Shown one piece after another: positions 42,610 through 52,866 of a DNA stretch of 64,000 nt. The stretch spans positions 1,426,001-1,490,000 of the forward strand of contig NC_012108.1 of the NCBI RefSeq assembly GCF_000020365.1. The letters run 5' to 3'. Every line of letters starts with the position of its first letter. The stretch's first letter is position 1. Both the position numbers and the translations under genes were made by a program. Under the pieces are notes generated by a model. The model was given only the letters and a program-made list of their open reading frames with translations. It did no database searches and was not told the origin of the DNA. The DNA is from Desulforapulum autotrophicum HRM2 (lineage in GTDB: Bacteria; Desulfobacterota; Desulfobacteria; Desulfobacterales; Desulfobacteraceae).

Positions 42610-45159
42610 TTATTTTACGAACACCCCTTTCCATCCACCGGCAATCATCCCGGTGACATTCAACAGAACGGACGGTGTCTTTAAGGCCGGGGCTGCCAGG
42701 TAACGCGGCTGCCAGACCGGGTCGAATTTTTCCTTGTAGGCGTGGAGACCTTCAAAATTATAGAAGTTATCACCATATTTGAAAATTGCATTACCGATTT
42801 TGTGCCACAGGGGTGCCAGGGGGTGTTTCTCAAGACCGGAAAGGGGAGACATGCCAAGGTTGAACCACTGGTAATCCTGGGTCTTGCCCCATAACATAAG
42901 CTGAATAAAAAGGTACTCCATGATTCCCCCGGGTGAATCCGGCGTATAGCGCATCAGGTCAATGGAGATTTCTTCCTTGCCGCTGGTTTCCCACAGGTTG
43001 GCAAAGGCAATAATTTCATCGTCCCTGGTGATCACCCCGCACCGGGTACGGCACAGGTAGTCTTCAGAAAAGAATCCAAGGGAAAAGCCTTTTTCTTCGG
43101 TGTTCTTTGTGTTCAGCCAGGCTTCGGATACCTGTTGCAGCTCAGCCATGCGGTTTTTAACCCCATCCGGTTCCAGGATGTTGAAATTCAGGTTAAGCTT
43201 GGTGAATTTGTTGTTTGTCTGGCGAAGCCCGGAGCGTTTGCCGCCTTTCAGATCAAATTCCTGAAGTGGCACACGCCCCTCCTCCCCAAGTTTGATAAGG
43301 ACCAACCCAAGATCAAGATACAGGGGAAGATTGTTTTTGGAAACCTGATAAAATGCAATTTTGGCACCGTTCTGGTCTGCAAGTTCCCGGAACTGCCACA
43401 CCAGTGTTTCCTGGTCCTGGACGGCACCCACGGGATCTCCCATGGCAATCCAGTATTTGGATGTTCTGCCGTACATCAGAAAGGATTCCCTGTTTTGGCC
43501 CCACAAAATGGTTTTATCCCCTAAAAGGGCAAGATGACTCTGTGTTTCCCGGGCATGAAAAACAATAGGTGTCAGCTCTTCAATTTCATCCTTGCCCGGC
43601 AGTTGGCCCGGCACCGGTCGTACCCGCAACAGACGGTAAGCTGACAATGAGAGTACAATAACGGCAACAACCAGTGAGGATCGCAGGAAACGCGGGGCAT
43701 CACCCTTATAGGCAAACTGCCACCACAGATCACTGGTGTATTCCACATGGCGGTAGGAAAACAATCCTATCCAGGTAGAACCCACGAGAATAATTCCCAC
43801 TAAACCAATCCATGACCAGGAAAACGGCATGGCCAGCAACGAGGATTTACGATAGAAAAATCGATGGGACGGCAGAAACAAAATCAGCATGACACCCAGA
43901 ACCAAAGCTTCCTGCCAGTCAAACCCCTTGAAAAGAGAGGCAATCACGCCCGTGGCCAGCAGGATCAGTACGCCGAAATAGGCCGCATCAATGCGCAGTC
44001 GCACGGCCCGGGCCATTAACAGGACGAGCACACCCGCGATGCTGCCCATGAGATGGGAAGCCTCAACCACGGACAGGGGCAGCGTTTTATACAGCATTTT
44101 CAAGGCGGTCGGGTCAGTGGGTGTTGATCCTGAAACCAGCAGCAATCCGCCTGACAGGACCAGCAGAATTGAGAAGATATGGGGTATAATATGGGAAAGG
44201 TATCCCAGGGCTATTTTGGCATTGTCATGGACCCGGGCCCGATGTTGATTTAGTTCATAGGCCAGCAGCCCAGCTCCAGAAAGCAGAAGGGGAATAAAAT
44301 AATAGACCAGTCTGAATACCAGTAAGGCTGCAAATACAGGTGATGCAGGAATGTTTTCCCCCAGGAAATAGAGAAAGGTCCCTTCAAATACGCCGAGCCC
44401 TCCGGGAATCTGACTGAACAAACCCAGGATCTGCGCAGCGATATAGGCGGCCAGAAAGGTGTGGAGTGAAAGATCAACGTGAACCCTGACAAAGAGGTAC
44501 AGAATCAAGGCGCTCAGGATGAGATCCACCATGGCAACGACGGTCTGTCCAAGGGAAAGACCCGGGCCGGGCAGGGTGATTTCCATATTCCGGACGATAA
44601 AGGGGGTTTTTCGTAATACCACCATGGACCAGTAAGCCGCAAGGGCTGCCGGAACAATCCAGAAGAGGAGCCTCACAGCTTTGACCATGGATGCCGGGGT
44701 CTGGATCAGCTGGATGGATGTCACCGTGGTGATGCCAAAAAGGGTTGTTGCACCCAGTGCGTATGTCAGGCTGACAAACAGGGAAAATTTTATGATATCC
44801 ATGCCCGACAACCCTAATCGGCTGTAAAATCGATATCGCATTGATGAGCCGCTGATCAGTGCCTGACCGGTATTGTTGCTGATGGAAAAAGAGATCAGGG
44901 AGGCCAGGATAACGTTCCGGCGCGGCAGGGTCTTGCCCAGATAATGAAGCGCCAGGAAATCATATCCTGTCAGGACAAGGTAATTTACAACGGTGAGCAA
45001 TAATCCCAGCAGGATCACAGACAGCGGCATTTCTTGCAGATCATTGATTAGTTCAGCAATGGTGTGGGGCTTGAGTTCATGGTGAACAATACCCATGGCT
45101 GCCAGGAACAGCAACAGACCGATAAAAGGAGTTATTCGATGAAGAACCTTTTTAATCAC
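42610..45159 (-). CDS. mprF: MprF-like phosphatidylglycerol flippase/aminoacyl transferase
   Basis: An 849-aa bifunctional membrane protein. The N-terminal 500 residues hold many helices with the flippase (UPF0104/LPG synthase TM) region (SFSISNNTGQALISGSSMRYRFYSRLG and LGLFSQIPGGLGVFEGTFLYFLG). The C-terminal 300 residues match the DUF2156 aminoacyl-transfer domain (WIAMGDPVG, DLMRYTPDSPGGIMEYLFIQLMLW pattern, FNLGMSPLSGLE). MprF proteins move lysine or alanine from tRNA to phosphatidylglycerol and flip the product, altering surface charge. Which amino acid is used cannot be read. The start codon is GTG. Confidence 0.88.
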   Translation of the reverse strand: MIKKVLHRITPFIGLLLFLAAMGIVHHELKPHTIAELINDLQEMPLSVILLGLLLTVVNYLVLTGYDFLALHYLGKTLPRRNVILASLISFSISNNTGQALISGSSMRYRFYSRLGLSGMDIIKFSLFVSLTYALGATTLFGITTVTSIQLIQTPASMVKAVRLLFWIVPAALAAYWSMVVLRKTPFIVRNMEITLPGPGLSLGQTVVAMVDLILSALILYLFVRVHVDLSLHTFLAAYIAAQILGLFSQIPGGLGVFEGTFLYFLGENIPASPVFAALLVFRLVYYFIPLLLSGAGLLAYELNQHRARVHDNAKIALGYLSHIIPHIFSILLVLSGGLLLVSGSTPTDPTALKMLYKTLPLSVVEASHLMGSIAGVLVLLMARAVRLRIDAAYFGVLILLATGVIASLFKGFDWQEALVLGVMLILFLPSHRFFYRKSSLLAMPFSWSWIGLVGIILVGSTWIGLFSYRHVEYTSDLWWQFAYKGDAPRFLRSSLVVAVIVLSLSAYRLLRVRPVPGQLPGKDEIEELTPIVFHARETQSHLALLGDKTILWGQNRESFLMYGRTSKYWIAMGDPVGAVQDQETLVWQFRELADQNGAKIAFYQVSKNNLPLYLDLGLVLIKLGEEGRVPLQEFDLKGGKRSGLRQTNNKFTKLNLNFNILEPDGVKNRMAELQQVSEAWLNTKNTEEKGFSLGFFSEDYLCRTRCGVITRDDEIIAFANLWETSGKEEISIDLMRYTPDSPGGIMEYLFIQLMLWGKTQDYQWFNLGMSPLSGLEKHPLAPLWHKIGNAIFKYGDNFYNFEGLHAYKEKFDPVWQPRYLAAPALKTPSVLLNVTGMIAGGWKGVFVK

Positions 45160-45752
45160 GTGTGATGTCAGCCTTTGTAACGTTATGACCCGCGAACTGT
45201 TTTAACAGGCCTGGAGATGTTTGTTTTTGAGTATATCATCCGCTATTTCAGCACCACTGTCAAGCCTGGGAACCCTTGCTGTAAAACGTCCTATCCCCCA
45301 TTGATACGGCATTCCCTCCTATCTGGATGGCCTGAAAAAGGCAGAAGAATCGGCACAGCCGGAACGAGGTATGGGCTTTTGCCCGCAACCAATGATGCAA
45401 TTTTTATTTCATCTGCGGTCCTTTGGTGGGCGTTTTACATAAAACTGACCAGGGGATTTGACATAAAAAATGCTGATCGCTCCGGGATATTCCAAAACAA
45501 AACGAATGCAAGGATGTCTTTAAATATATTCTTGCCTTAGAGTTACGCGCTTGATACTCTGAAAAAGATGTAAAAATAGCAAGAGTGTACCTAGGTCGTT
45601 CCCAGGGGATGCTGCCCTGAAAACAAGGTGGAAACGATGCCCAGCCAACAAGGAGAGGCTTCTGTTTAACAGCATCCATATGGGATTTGACGCGAATTGA
45701 CCGGCAAAAAAACAGGTAAGACATCTGGTCTGAATTGGTAAAGGACTCAAGC
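45160..45752. other. intergenic region without a supported gene
   Basis: 593 bases between the divergent MprF-like and LysM-FecR genes. Short open frames exist on both strands but none has a ribosome site or a recognisable motif. A TTGACA occurs at 45458-45463 without a good -10 at the right distance. I see no repeat, RNA gene or terminator. Confidence 0.5.
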
Positions 45753-47459
45753 ATGCTTTTTATTCAATTTCTTGTGGATAACCCGATCAAACAAAAACAA
45801 AGGATCCGATCGTTCTGGTTTGCCATTCTTGTCCTTTTTTCCATGGCACCCGTCATTGTCTGTGCAAATCCATTCAACGAAAAAAACATTACGGTTACAA
45901 TTATAAAAAATGACACCCTGGTTTCTATTTGTAAAAAATACCTTGAACAGCCCAATGGGTGGAAAACAATTGCCAGGATCAATGGTTTGGTTAATCCCCA
46001 CCTGATTTTTCCCGGTGAAACCTTACGGATTCCTTCTGTTTTATTGAAAGGGATACCCATTGACGGGATGGTGACCTTTTTAAAGGGAAGGGCAATGTTT
46101 CAACCGCCCGGTGGAACGGATTGGACCCAACTTCACATGGGTGATCCAGTAAGCCAGGGCACGCAGCTTAAAACCTTCATGGACAGTGCCGTTGAGATTA
46201 CATTTGAAGATGGCGCTTCTTTCTTTCTCAGGCCTGAAACAACCATCAGCCTCGAGACTGCCCGCAAAAAAGACCCCAGTTGTTTTATCCGGAAACTTTT
46301 CATGCCGGCGGGAAGAACATTGCTGAATATCAAAAAAAGCACCGGCACAGAGTCCCGCATTGAGATTCGCACGCCTTCGGCGGTCTCAGCAGCCCGGGGG
46401 ACCCAGTTCCGGGTGTCGGCTGATGATGATGAGGTTACTCGGACAGAGGTGCTGGGAGGGATTGTCGGTGTAGAGGCAATGGGACGGGACGTCCGGCTGG
46501 ATAGGGGAGAGGGAACCTGGGTAAAAAAAGGAGAGGTCCCGAGGGCGCCCATCGCGCTGCTTCCACCACCATCTCTTGTAACTTTAAAAGCTCTTTATCA
46601 AGTCCTGCCATCCCAATTTACATTAACGCCCGTTGACAATGCAACCTCGTATCGGGTGATGCTGTCAACCGATTCTGTTTCTAAAAATGTTGTAGCCATG
46701 GCAAAGGTTGGGATATCCAGGGCCGTTTTCCTGGAGAATCTGGAAGATGGCATCTACTATTGCCAGGCCCTGAGTATAGACGGTGTCGGCCTGGAAGGAC
46801 TTCCATCACAGCCAAAGGCCTTTGAAATCCGGGTAAATCCCCTGCCGCCCTTCATTCAAAAGCCATTGGATGGCCAGGAATTCAGACAGGGCAGTGTCTC
46901 CCTGGAGTGGTTGAGTGTTACTGATGCAGTGGCCTATGAAATTCAAGTGGCAAAAGACCCAGGGTTCAAGGACCTTTTTATGGATGTTGATGGAATCTCA
47001 GAAACCCGGAAAAAAATTTATTTGGATGATTTTGCTGACTACTATTTCAGAGTAAGATCCATTGCCCGGGATCAGTTCAAGGGTGTCTGGTCCGATACCA
47101 TTGGGTTTGTTTTTCTTGAGCCACCCAAGGCTCCGCCGGTGGATACACCGCAAATGGACGAATCAAAGGTTAACATTCGATGGCAAAATCTTGGGCCGGA
47201 GATTTTCTACCATTTTCAGATGGCAACAGATCCCCTGTTCAAAGAAATCATTAGGGACAGCATAACCAAAGAATCATACATCGTTTTTGAAAGACCCGAA
47301 AAATCAGGCGTATACCATGTCCGGATCAGCGCAATTGATAGCCAGGGGTATGAAGGGCAATTTACATCCCCCCAGAATTTTCAAATAAAAGGTTCTCCAT
47401 ATTGGAAAATAGGTGCTGTTGTTTCCTGGGCAGTGATTGCTTTGATCATTGTTTTTTAA
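45753..47459 (+). CDS. LysM-FecR domain protein with fibronectin-like repeats
   Basis: A 568-aa exported or membrane-anchored protein. Signal or anchor helix at about residues 21-38; LysM domain at about 45-95 (ITVTIIKNDTLVSICKKYL to LIFPGETLRIP); FecR domain at about 110-240 (VSQGTQLKTFMDSAVEITFEDGA-type, IEIRTPSAVSAARGTQFRV). It continues with two or three fibronectin-III-like beta modules and ends in a hydrophobic helix (about 550-568). The ATG has AAGGA upstream. It is 23 bases before a CHASE2 kinase gene; FecR/CHASE2 pairs are common in proteobacteria. The FecR part may sense or scaffold at the envelope, but its function is not established. Confidence 0.8.
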   Translation: MLFIQFLVDNPIKQKQRIRSFWFAILVLFSMAPVIVCANPFNEKNITVTIIKNDTLVSICKKYLEQPNGWKTIARINGLVNPHLIFPGETLRIPSVLLKGIPIDGMVTFLKGRAMFQPPGGTDWTQLHMGDPVSQGTQLKTFMDSAVEITFEDGASFFLRPETTISLETARKKDPSCFIRKLFMPAGRTLLNIKKSTGTESRIEIRTPSAVSAARGTQFRVSADDDEVTRTEVLGGIVGVEAMGRDVRLDRGEGTWVKKGEVPRAPIALLPPPSLVTLKALYQVLPSQFTLTPVDNATSYRVMLSTDSVSKNVVAMAKVGISRAVFLENLEDGIYYCQALSIDGVGLEGLPSQPKAFEIRVNPLPPFIQKPLDGQEFRQGSVSLEWLSVTDAVAYEIQVAKDPGFKDLFMDVDGISETRKKIYLDDFADYYFRVRSIARDQFKGVWSDTIGFVFLEPPKAPPVDTPQMDESKVNIRWQNLGPEIFYHFQMATDPLFKEIIRDSITKESYIVFERPEKSGVYHVRISAIDSQGYEGQFTSPQNFQIKGSPYWKIGAVVSWAVIALIIVF

Positions 47460-47482
47460 TAAATCTACTATGGAGAGACCGG

Positions 47483-50107
47483 ATGGCAGATAAGGCCTTT
47501 CGCACCAAGAAAAGAGATCAAATTCGTCATTTTCTGATTGGTATGAGCTGCCTTTTTGTCATCGGGACATTCAATTATGTCGGTTTTTTCCACGGGATGA
47601 ATCTTTACGTATATGATTTTTGTTTCAGACTTCGAGGTCCTGAAACACCATCCGATCGCATAGTAATTGCAGCCATTGACGAAAAAACACTTGAAAAGCT
47701 GGGGAAATGGCCCATTTCACGCAGTCATTATTCGACCTTTCTGGATCGGGTCGTTAAGGCTTCTGCCATTGTTTTTGATATCATCCTGGCAGAACCTTCT
47801 TCAGAGGATTCCCAACTGGCAGATGCCATTGAGAAAAACGGGGTAACCTTTTTACCAATTTATATTGATTACCGGCTGCATCTGGTCCTGCCCAGCCCAA
47901 TATTTAGGAAGGCACCCGTGGGGCATGTCCATCTGGAACCATCTGTGGACGGCGTATTGAGAGATGTTTTTCATACCCTTAGACATGACGGCAAACAGCT
48001 ATCGTCTATCTCTTCCGTGGTTTATGGCTTTTTAGCTTCTTCTGACAAAGAAGGGGTTTGTTCACAAAATCCAGGAACAGATCCACAAAACCCGGACAGT
48101 ATCCTCCAGAAGGACCGGATGCGGATTAATTTCTATGGCCCCAGGGGGACTTTTCCCTACCTGTCTTTTTCTGATATCATCGAGAATAAATTTCCCGAAT
48201 CGATCTTTGATAACAAAATTGTTCTATTGGGATTGACAACTTCCGGTATTGATCAGGATCATTTAACGACCTTTAATTATGATAGAAACCGAATGCCTGG
48301 TGTGGAAGTGCAGGCAAATATATTGAACAATCTTATGGATGGCACAGATATCAAAACGGTCAGTGGCTGGTTCCTGTGGCCGGGCGTTTTTCTGCTGTAT
48401 CTTCTTATCTTTCTACTGTTTGTTCAAGTGGGCAGCAACAGGGCCATCTTGATTTGGGCGGCTTGTTTGGTGATTGTATCTGTTGCGACATTTTTCTTTT
48501 TAAGCGTTTTTCATGTCTGGATACCGCCGGTTGTTTTTTATGTGTCACTCACAACCGCTCTGGTGGTGGCCCATATTTTTAACCTGGAACGAATGGGGGC
48601 ATTGCTTGCCCAGGCTAAAAAAGACTGGGAAATTTCGTTTGATTCCATAACCGACGCCATTATCATTCAGGACCAGACCAACCATACGATTTTAAGCAAC
48701 CGTTTTGCAGATACCGGACCCAGTGAGTTTTTTACCAGGTATTTTAAACTCTATGCCAATCCTTCCATGGACCCATCAACCATGGGGATATCCCTCTGTG
48801 ATGACACGGAGAACTACGTTGAAATATTTGACACTTCCCTTAACCGGTATTTTGAGATTCATCGATTTCCAAGGGTAAATGAAAAAAATCACAGAAATGG
48901 AATGGTTCATGTCTTCAGGGACATTACAGAAAGTAAAAACATTAAAAATGAACAGATCATGCTTCAAGCTCAGCTTATTCAATCCCAGAAAATGGAAGCC
49001 ATCGGTATCCTGGCAGGCGGAATTGCCCACGATTTTAATAATATCCTCTCTGCCATAATGGGCTACACACAGCTTGCCGCGGTATTGATACCCAAGGACA
49101 ATAAAGCCCAGGGTAAACTTGAAGAAGTGCTTAAAGCGAGCAGTCGTGCAGCAAATCTCATCATGCAGATCCTCAGTTTCAGCCGGCAGACAGAGCAGAA
49201 GAAAAGTACCGTGTTCTTGAGGCCAATTGTGAAAGAAGTTTTGAAATTACTGCGGGCCACCTTGCCACCGACCATTGAAATCAAAGAGAATCTTACAGGT
49301 AAACAAAAGGTCAATGCAGATCCTGGTCAAATTTATCAGATTATTTTAAATTTATGTACCAATGCGTCTCAAGCCCTGGGCCAATGTCCGGGCATGATTG
49401 AGGTGACACTGGAAAGTGTTGATATTGACCCCTCTGTCGGTGAAGGTTATTTTGATCTTCCCAAGGGCCAGTATGTTAAAATCAGTGTGGCCGATACGGG
49501 CAGCGGAATCCCTGAGGACATAAAAAAACGGATATTTGAGCCTTATTTCACCACCAAGGCCAAAAACACGGGCACAGGCTTGGGCCTTGCGACGACCCAT
49601 GGTATCATCAAAAAATATGGAGGGGATATCCGATTTGAATCCCAGGTAAATAAGGGAACCACCTTCCATGTCTATCTGCCACAGGTTGAAACCCCAGATA
49701 AGAATTTCTCTTTGGGCAACAGGCAACTCCCTGAACGACACCATGGGCGGCTGTTGTTTGTGGATGACCAGGATGCACTGGTGGAAACCGGACAAAAATT
49801 ACTTGAGAATCTGGGATATGAGGTTATTGCAGAAAATTGTCCCCAAAAAGCCCTGGAACTCTTTCAAAAAAGTCCGGATTCTTTTGATCTGATTATCACA
49901 GATCTGGCCATGAAAAAAATGACCGGGGTGATGCTGGCAGAAAAAATTCTGGCCATTCGCAAGGACATTCCCATTATCCTGTGTACTGGATACAATGATG
50001 AGGCAACCCGGGTAAAAATTCTTAAAACCGGGGTTTGTTCAATTATCAACAAACCCTTTTCAATTCATAAGCTGGCAGATAAAATTCAACACCTGCTAAA
50101 AGACTGA
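47483..50107 (+). CDS. CHASE2 hybrid histidine kinase with C-terminal receiver
   Basis: An 874-aa sensor. N-terminal membrane helix, extracytoplasmic CHASE2 domain (about residues 40-300; ETPSDRIVIAAIDEKTLEKLGKWP-type start), three membrane helices (about 300-375), a PAS-like stretch (about 390-480), HisKA with phosphoacceptor His516 (GGIAHDFNNILS), HATPase_c (NLCTNASQAL, DTGSGIPEDIKKRIFEPYFTTK, GTGLGLATTHGIIKKYGG) and a receiver with Asp807 (IITDLAMKKMTG). The separate output regulator is not nearby. The start at 47483 has GGAG upstream, following the FecR gene stop. Confidence 0.9.
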   Translation: MADKAFRTKKRDQIRHFLIGMSCLFVIGTFNYVGFFHGMNLYVYDFCFRLRGPETPSDRIVIAAIDEKTLEKLGKWPISRSHYSTFLDRVVKASAIVFDIILAEPSSEDSQLADAIEKNGVTFLPIYIDYRLHLVLPSPIFRKAPVGHVHLEPSVDGVLRDVFHTLRHDGKQLSSISSVVYGFLASSDKEGVCSQNPGTDPQNPDSILQKDRMRINFYGPRGTFPYLSFSDIIENKFPESIFDNKIVLLGLTTSGIDQDHLTTFNYDRNRMPGVEVQANILNNLMDGTDIKTVSGWFLWPGVFLLYLLIFLLFVQVGSNRAILIWAACLVIVSVATFFFLSVFHVWIPPVVFYVSLTTALVVAHIFNLERMGALLAQAKKDWEISFDSITDAIIIQDQTNHTILSNRFADTGPSEFFTRYFKLYANPSMDPSTMGISLCDDTENYVEIFDTSLNRYFEIHRFPRVNEKNHRNGMVHVFRDITESKNIKNEQIMLQAQLIQSQKMEAIGILAGGIAHDFNNILSAIMGYTQLAAVLIPKDNKAQGKLEEVLKASSRAANLIMQILSFSRQTEQKKSTVFLRPIVKEVLKLLRATLPPTIEIKENLTGKQKVNADPGQIYQIILNLCTNASQALGQCPGMIEVTLESVDIDPSVGEGYFDLPKGQYVKISVADTGSGIPEDIKKRIFEPYFTTKAKNTGTGLGLATTHGIIKKYGGDIRFESQVNKGTTFHVYLPQVETPDKNFSLGNRQLPERHHGRLLFVDDQDALVETGQKLLENLGYEVIAENCPQKALELFQKSPDSFDLIITDLAMKKMTGVMLAEKILAIRKDIPIILCTGYNDEATRVKILKTGVCSIINKPFSIHKLADKIQHLLKD

Positions 50108-50126
50108 TCCTTTGTTCAAACGATAG

Positions 50127-51491
50127 CTACATTCCCCCAAGTTTTGGCAAGACAGCCGCGGCAAAACTCAACACAAAAAAGAAACCGCACATATCGGTGA
50201 CCGTTGTGAGCAGGGGGCTGGAGACCAGGGCCGGATCCACTTTTAATTTTTTGAGCACCAGGGGCAGCATTCCACCAAGGGTGACTGAAACCACTGTGTT
50301 AGCGGCCAGTGCACCGCCGATAACCATGCCCAGCCATGGATTCCCCTTCCAGAAAAAGGCGACCCCACCCAACAGCAGTCCAAGCACCAGGCCATTGATG
50401 ATCCCGATTTTGATCTCCTTTGCCAGCACCCAGATTAGTTCCGTGGGGCGAACCAGGCCAAGGGATAATTCGCGCATGGAAACAGCTATTGCCTGATTAC
50501 CGGAACAGCCACTCATGTCGCTGACCATGGGTAGAAAAACAGCCAGGGTGATCACTGCCGCAAGGGTGTCTTGATACAGGGCAATGACGCTTGCCGCAAT
50601 GATATTGAGTACAATATTCATGCTCAACCAGGAAAGACGGCGTCCAGACCGGGAGAGCAGGGGCATTGTTCGAAATTCCTCACCCCCGATGATCCCGCTC
50701 AGCCTCAGAAACGTTTTGGTCTTTCTTTTATTAATCGCCTCTTCAATCGCATTGGGCAGAACCACGCCGACCAGTCGTCCGTCGTCGTCAACAACGGGTA
50801 CACCGAGCAGGTTATGCTCTTCGAAAAAATCGTCCAGTTCCATGAGTGAAGCATTGTGGAAAACACTGAGGGGGGAAGACAGCATTATCTGTTCCAGGCG
50901 GGCACCCCGGGTGGGAAACAGCATATCATGCATCCGTAGCACGCCAACCAGTTTGTCCGCTTGATCAACAACATAAAAATATTGTACATGGTAATCGACA
51001 TATTCATCCCGATTGATCTGGAGGTCGTTGAGGACATCGTTGATGGTCTGGTCTGTTTTATACACAAGAAATTCAGAAATCATCAATCCGCCGGCGCAGT
51101 TTGGATCGTACTCCAACAGCATCCTGGCTTCTTTGGCATCTTCTTTGTCCATTTCAGCAAGGATTGCATGGCTGGCCTGTTCATCCATTTCACCGAGTAC
51201 ATCGACCAGGTGATCACTGGACAGTTCTTCCAGAATAGCTGCTGCCTGGGCCGACGGCATATCCTCCACCAGGTCTGCAGCCTGGGCATCGGGCATATCC
51301 TCGATTGCGTCTGCGGCATCTTCAGGGCTGAGAAGACTGAAGAGGATCTGCTGCTCCTTTTCATCCAGACGGGAAATGGCCCTTGCTGTTTCAGATGGAC
51401 TGAGTGTTTCTATGAATGGGGTTAATTGGTTGGCGTTTTGGGAAACAATCAGCTCTCTAAGCCTTTCCCATGAAGGGACTGATTTACTCAT
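50127..51491 (-). CDS. mgtE: magnesium transporter MgtE
   Basis: A 454-aa protein with the full MgtE layout: N-terminal superhelical MgtE_N domain with repeats (EDAADAIEDMPDAQAADLVEDM), two CBS domains (about residues 135-255) and a C-terminal five-helix pore domain (MVSDMSGCSGNQAIAVSMREL, the conserved pore region). CBS and N domains sense Mg2+ and gate the pore. Its 3' end is 20 bases from the convergent kinase gene. The ATG has AAGAGG upstream. Confidence 0.95.
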   Translation of the reverse strand: MSKSVPSWERLRELIVSQNANQLTPFIETLSPSETARAISRLDEKEQQILFSLLSPEDAADAIEDMPDAQAADLVEDMPSAQAAAILEELSSDHLVDVLGEMDEQASHAILAEMDKEDAKEARMLLEYDPNCAGGLMISEFLVYKTDQTINDVLNDLQINRDEYVDYHVQYFYVVDQADKLVGVLRMHDMLFPTRGARLEQIMLSSPLSVFHNASLMELDDFFEEHNLLGVPVVDDDGRLVGVVLPNAIEEAINKRKTKTFLRLSGIIGGEEFRTMPLLSRSGRRLSWLSMNIVLNIIAASVIALYQDTLAAVITLAVFLPMVSDMSGCSGNQAIAVSMRELSLGLVRPTELIWVLAKEIKIGIINGLVLGLLLGGVAFFWKGNPWLGMVIGGALAANTVVSVTLGGMLPLVLKKLKVDPALVSSPLLTTVTDMCGFFFVLSFAAAVLPKLGGM

Positions 51492-51701
51492 ATCGGGCCT
51501 CTTGAAATAATTTTGGAAAATTGTTCCTCCGAGTTAGTCCCAGGATTTAAGGGCGTATCCGGTACTTTTGGGATGGGGGGAATCAAATGGTTTCATGCGG
51601 TTAGGTACTGGTATTAGAAACTTTTGCCTTGACCGCCAAGGGGTTGTTGGTTATATCTGCCCCCGAATATAACGCAAACCTGAAATTTATGGAAATGAAT
51701 A

Positions 51702-52304
51702 GTGGAATTAGAGACGTTTGTTAATTATTATTTGAAGATTTTCTTTATTCTTACCCCGTTCTTTGTCTTGTCTGCATTTCTTTCCCTCACAAGGGAGTTC
51801 CAGGATTTTGAAAAGAAGCGGATTGCCATAAAATTAACCATTGCTGTGATGATCAGCTCGTTTATGATTTATCTCTTTGGTCGATATATTTTTGAATTGT
51901 TCGGCATCACCCTTGACGCTTTCCGCATAGGTGCCGGCACGATCTTGTTTCTTTCCGCCCTTTCCATGTTATCGGAGAAAAACGACACGGCAAGTGAGGC
52001 AAGCAATCAGGATATTGCCGTTGTTCCCCTGGCAATGCCCATGACGGTCGGCCCCGGTGTAATTGGTGTGCTTTTGGTCATGGGGGCTGAAGCCGGTTCA
52101 GTCATGGAAAAAATCATCATTGGTGGGGCACTCTTTCTTGCTGTCGTGACCCTGGGAATAATGCTTTACCTTTCAGCTGTTGTAAAGCGCCTGATCGGTG
52201 AGCAGGGGTTGGTTCTCCTGCCAAAGATTACAGGCCTCTTTGTCTCTGCCATTGCTGCCCAGATTATCTTTACCGGAATTCAAAATTTTTTGAAACTCAA
52301 CTGA
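51702..52304 (+). CDS. MarC family (UPF0056) membrane protein
   Basis: A 200-aa protein with six hydrophobic helices of the MarC family. Conserved points: FFVLSAFLSLTREF, FGITLDAFRIGAGTILF and VVPLAMPMTVGPGVIGVLLVMG. Function is unknown; the former link to multiple antibiotic resistance was withdrawn. The start is GTG at 51702. It is divergent from mgtE. Confidence 0.88.
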   Translation: MELETFVNYYLKIFFILTPFFVLSAFLSLTREFQDFEKKRIAIKLTIAVMISSFMIYLFGRYIFELFGITLDAFRIGAGTILFLSALSMLSEKNDTASEASNQDIAVVPLAMPMTVGPGVIGVLLVMGAEAGSVMEKIIIGGALFLAVVTLGIMLYLSAVVKRLIGEQGLVLLPKITGLFVSAIAAQIIFTGIQNFLKLN

Positions 52305-52603
52305 TTCTTACGGTTTTCCATATGCTCTTTAAACCCTGCATCGGGTTTTTTCCAAGACTGAAGACCGCGTTCCTTTACGATAAATGTCAGGTCCGGGCAG
52401 ATCGGGTCCTGGTGAGCGGATCGTTGCAGGGCGGGACACCCTTGCAATTGGACCCGTGGAAAATGATGGGTTTTTACCATCATTAAACCCCTATTTGTCC
52501 TGTATTGTAATGTCTCTGTTTCGTTCATAGTTTTAACCTAACACAGGACGAACAGGAGAACCCTCCACAGCAATAAAAAAATATTAATAGACGGGGTGAT
52601 TTC

Positions 52604-52747
52604 ATGACTAACGAAAAAGTTGATAATTATGTTGAAAGTGAAAAAGAACAGAACGAAGGGCATGTGGACACCAGGCAGAAGAACTTTGAATGTGAAACAC
52701 CGGATGAGAATCTGGGTTGTGATCCTGGAATTGATGTTGCCGGATAA
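52604..52747 (+). CDS. small acidic hypothetical protein, 47 aa
   Basis: An ATG with GGGGTGA 6 bases upstream opens a 47-codon frame. The product is strongly acidic (VESEKEQNEGH, ETPDENLGCDPGIDVAG) with two cysteines and no membrane helix. No family is recognised. A hairpin follows 11 bases after the stop. Real translation is plausible but unproven. The 299 bases before it (52305-52603) hold no other gene; an 8-bp hairpin AATGATGG/CCATCATT is at 52462-52484. Confidence 0.5.
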   Translation: MTNEKVDNYVESEKEQNEGHVDTRQKNFECETPDENLGCDPGIDVAG

Positions 52748-52758
52748 TGGTCTTCAAA

Positions 52759-52783
52759 GGCAGCGCCTCCTTGAGGCGTTGCC
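52759..52783 (+). other. stable stem-loop after the 47-aa gene
   Basis: GGCAGCGCCTC (52759-52769) pairs with GAGGCGTTGCC (52773-52783) across a 3-base loop, with one G-T pair. There is no T-run, so it is more likely an mRNA-stabilising or rho-dependent element than an intrinsic terminator. Confidence 0.55.
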
Positions 52784-52866
52784 ATATCCTTGAGCTTTAA
52801 AACAACCGGTAATTCAAGATGTTTGGATACGGGGGAAAACAGAGAATGCAACTTTTAGGTGAAACA

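Noticed and set aside
45217-45540. A 107-codon plus-strand frame between the MprF-like and LysM-FecR genes
   Set aside because: No ribosome site, no motif, and overlapping frames on the other strand of similar length; the region behaves as non-coding.
45404-45754. A 116-codon minus-strand frame possibly from an insertion sequence remnant
   Set aside because: No transposase motif and no inverted repeats or target duplications could be found around it.
52280-52528. An 82-codon minus-strand frame after marC
   Set aside because: It overlaps the marC 3' end, lacks a ribosome site and has no recognisable features.
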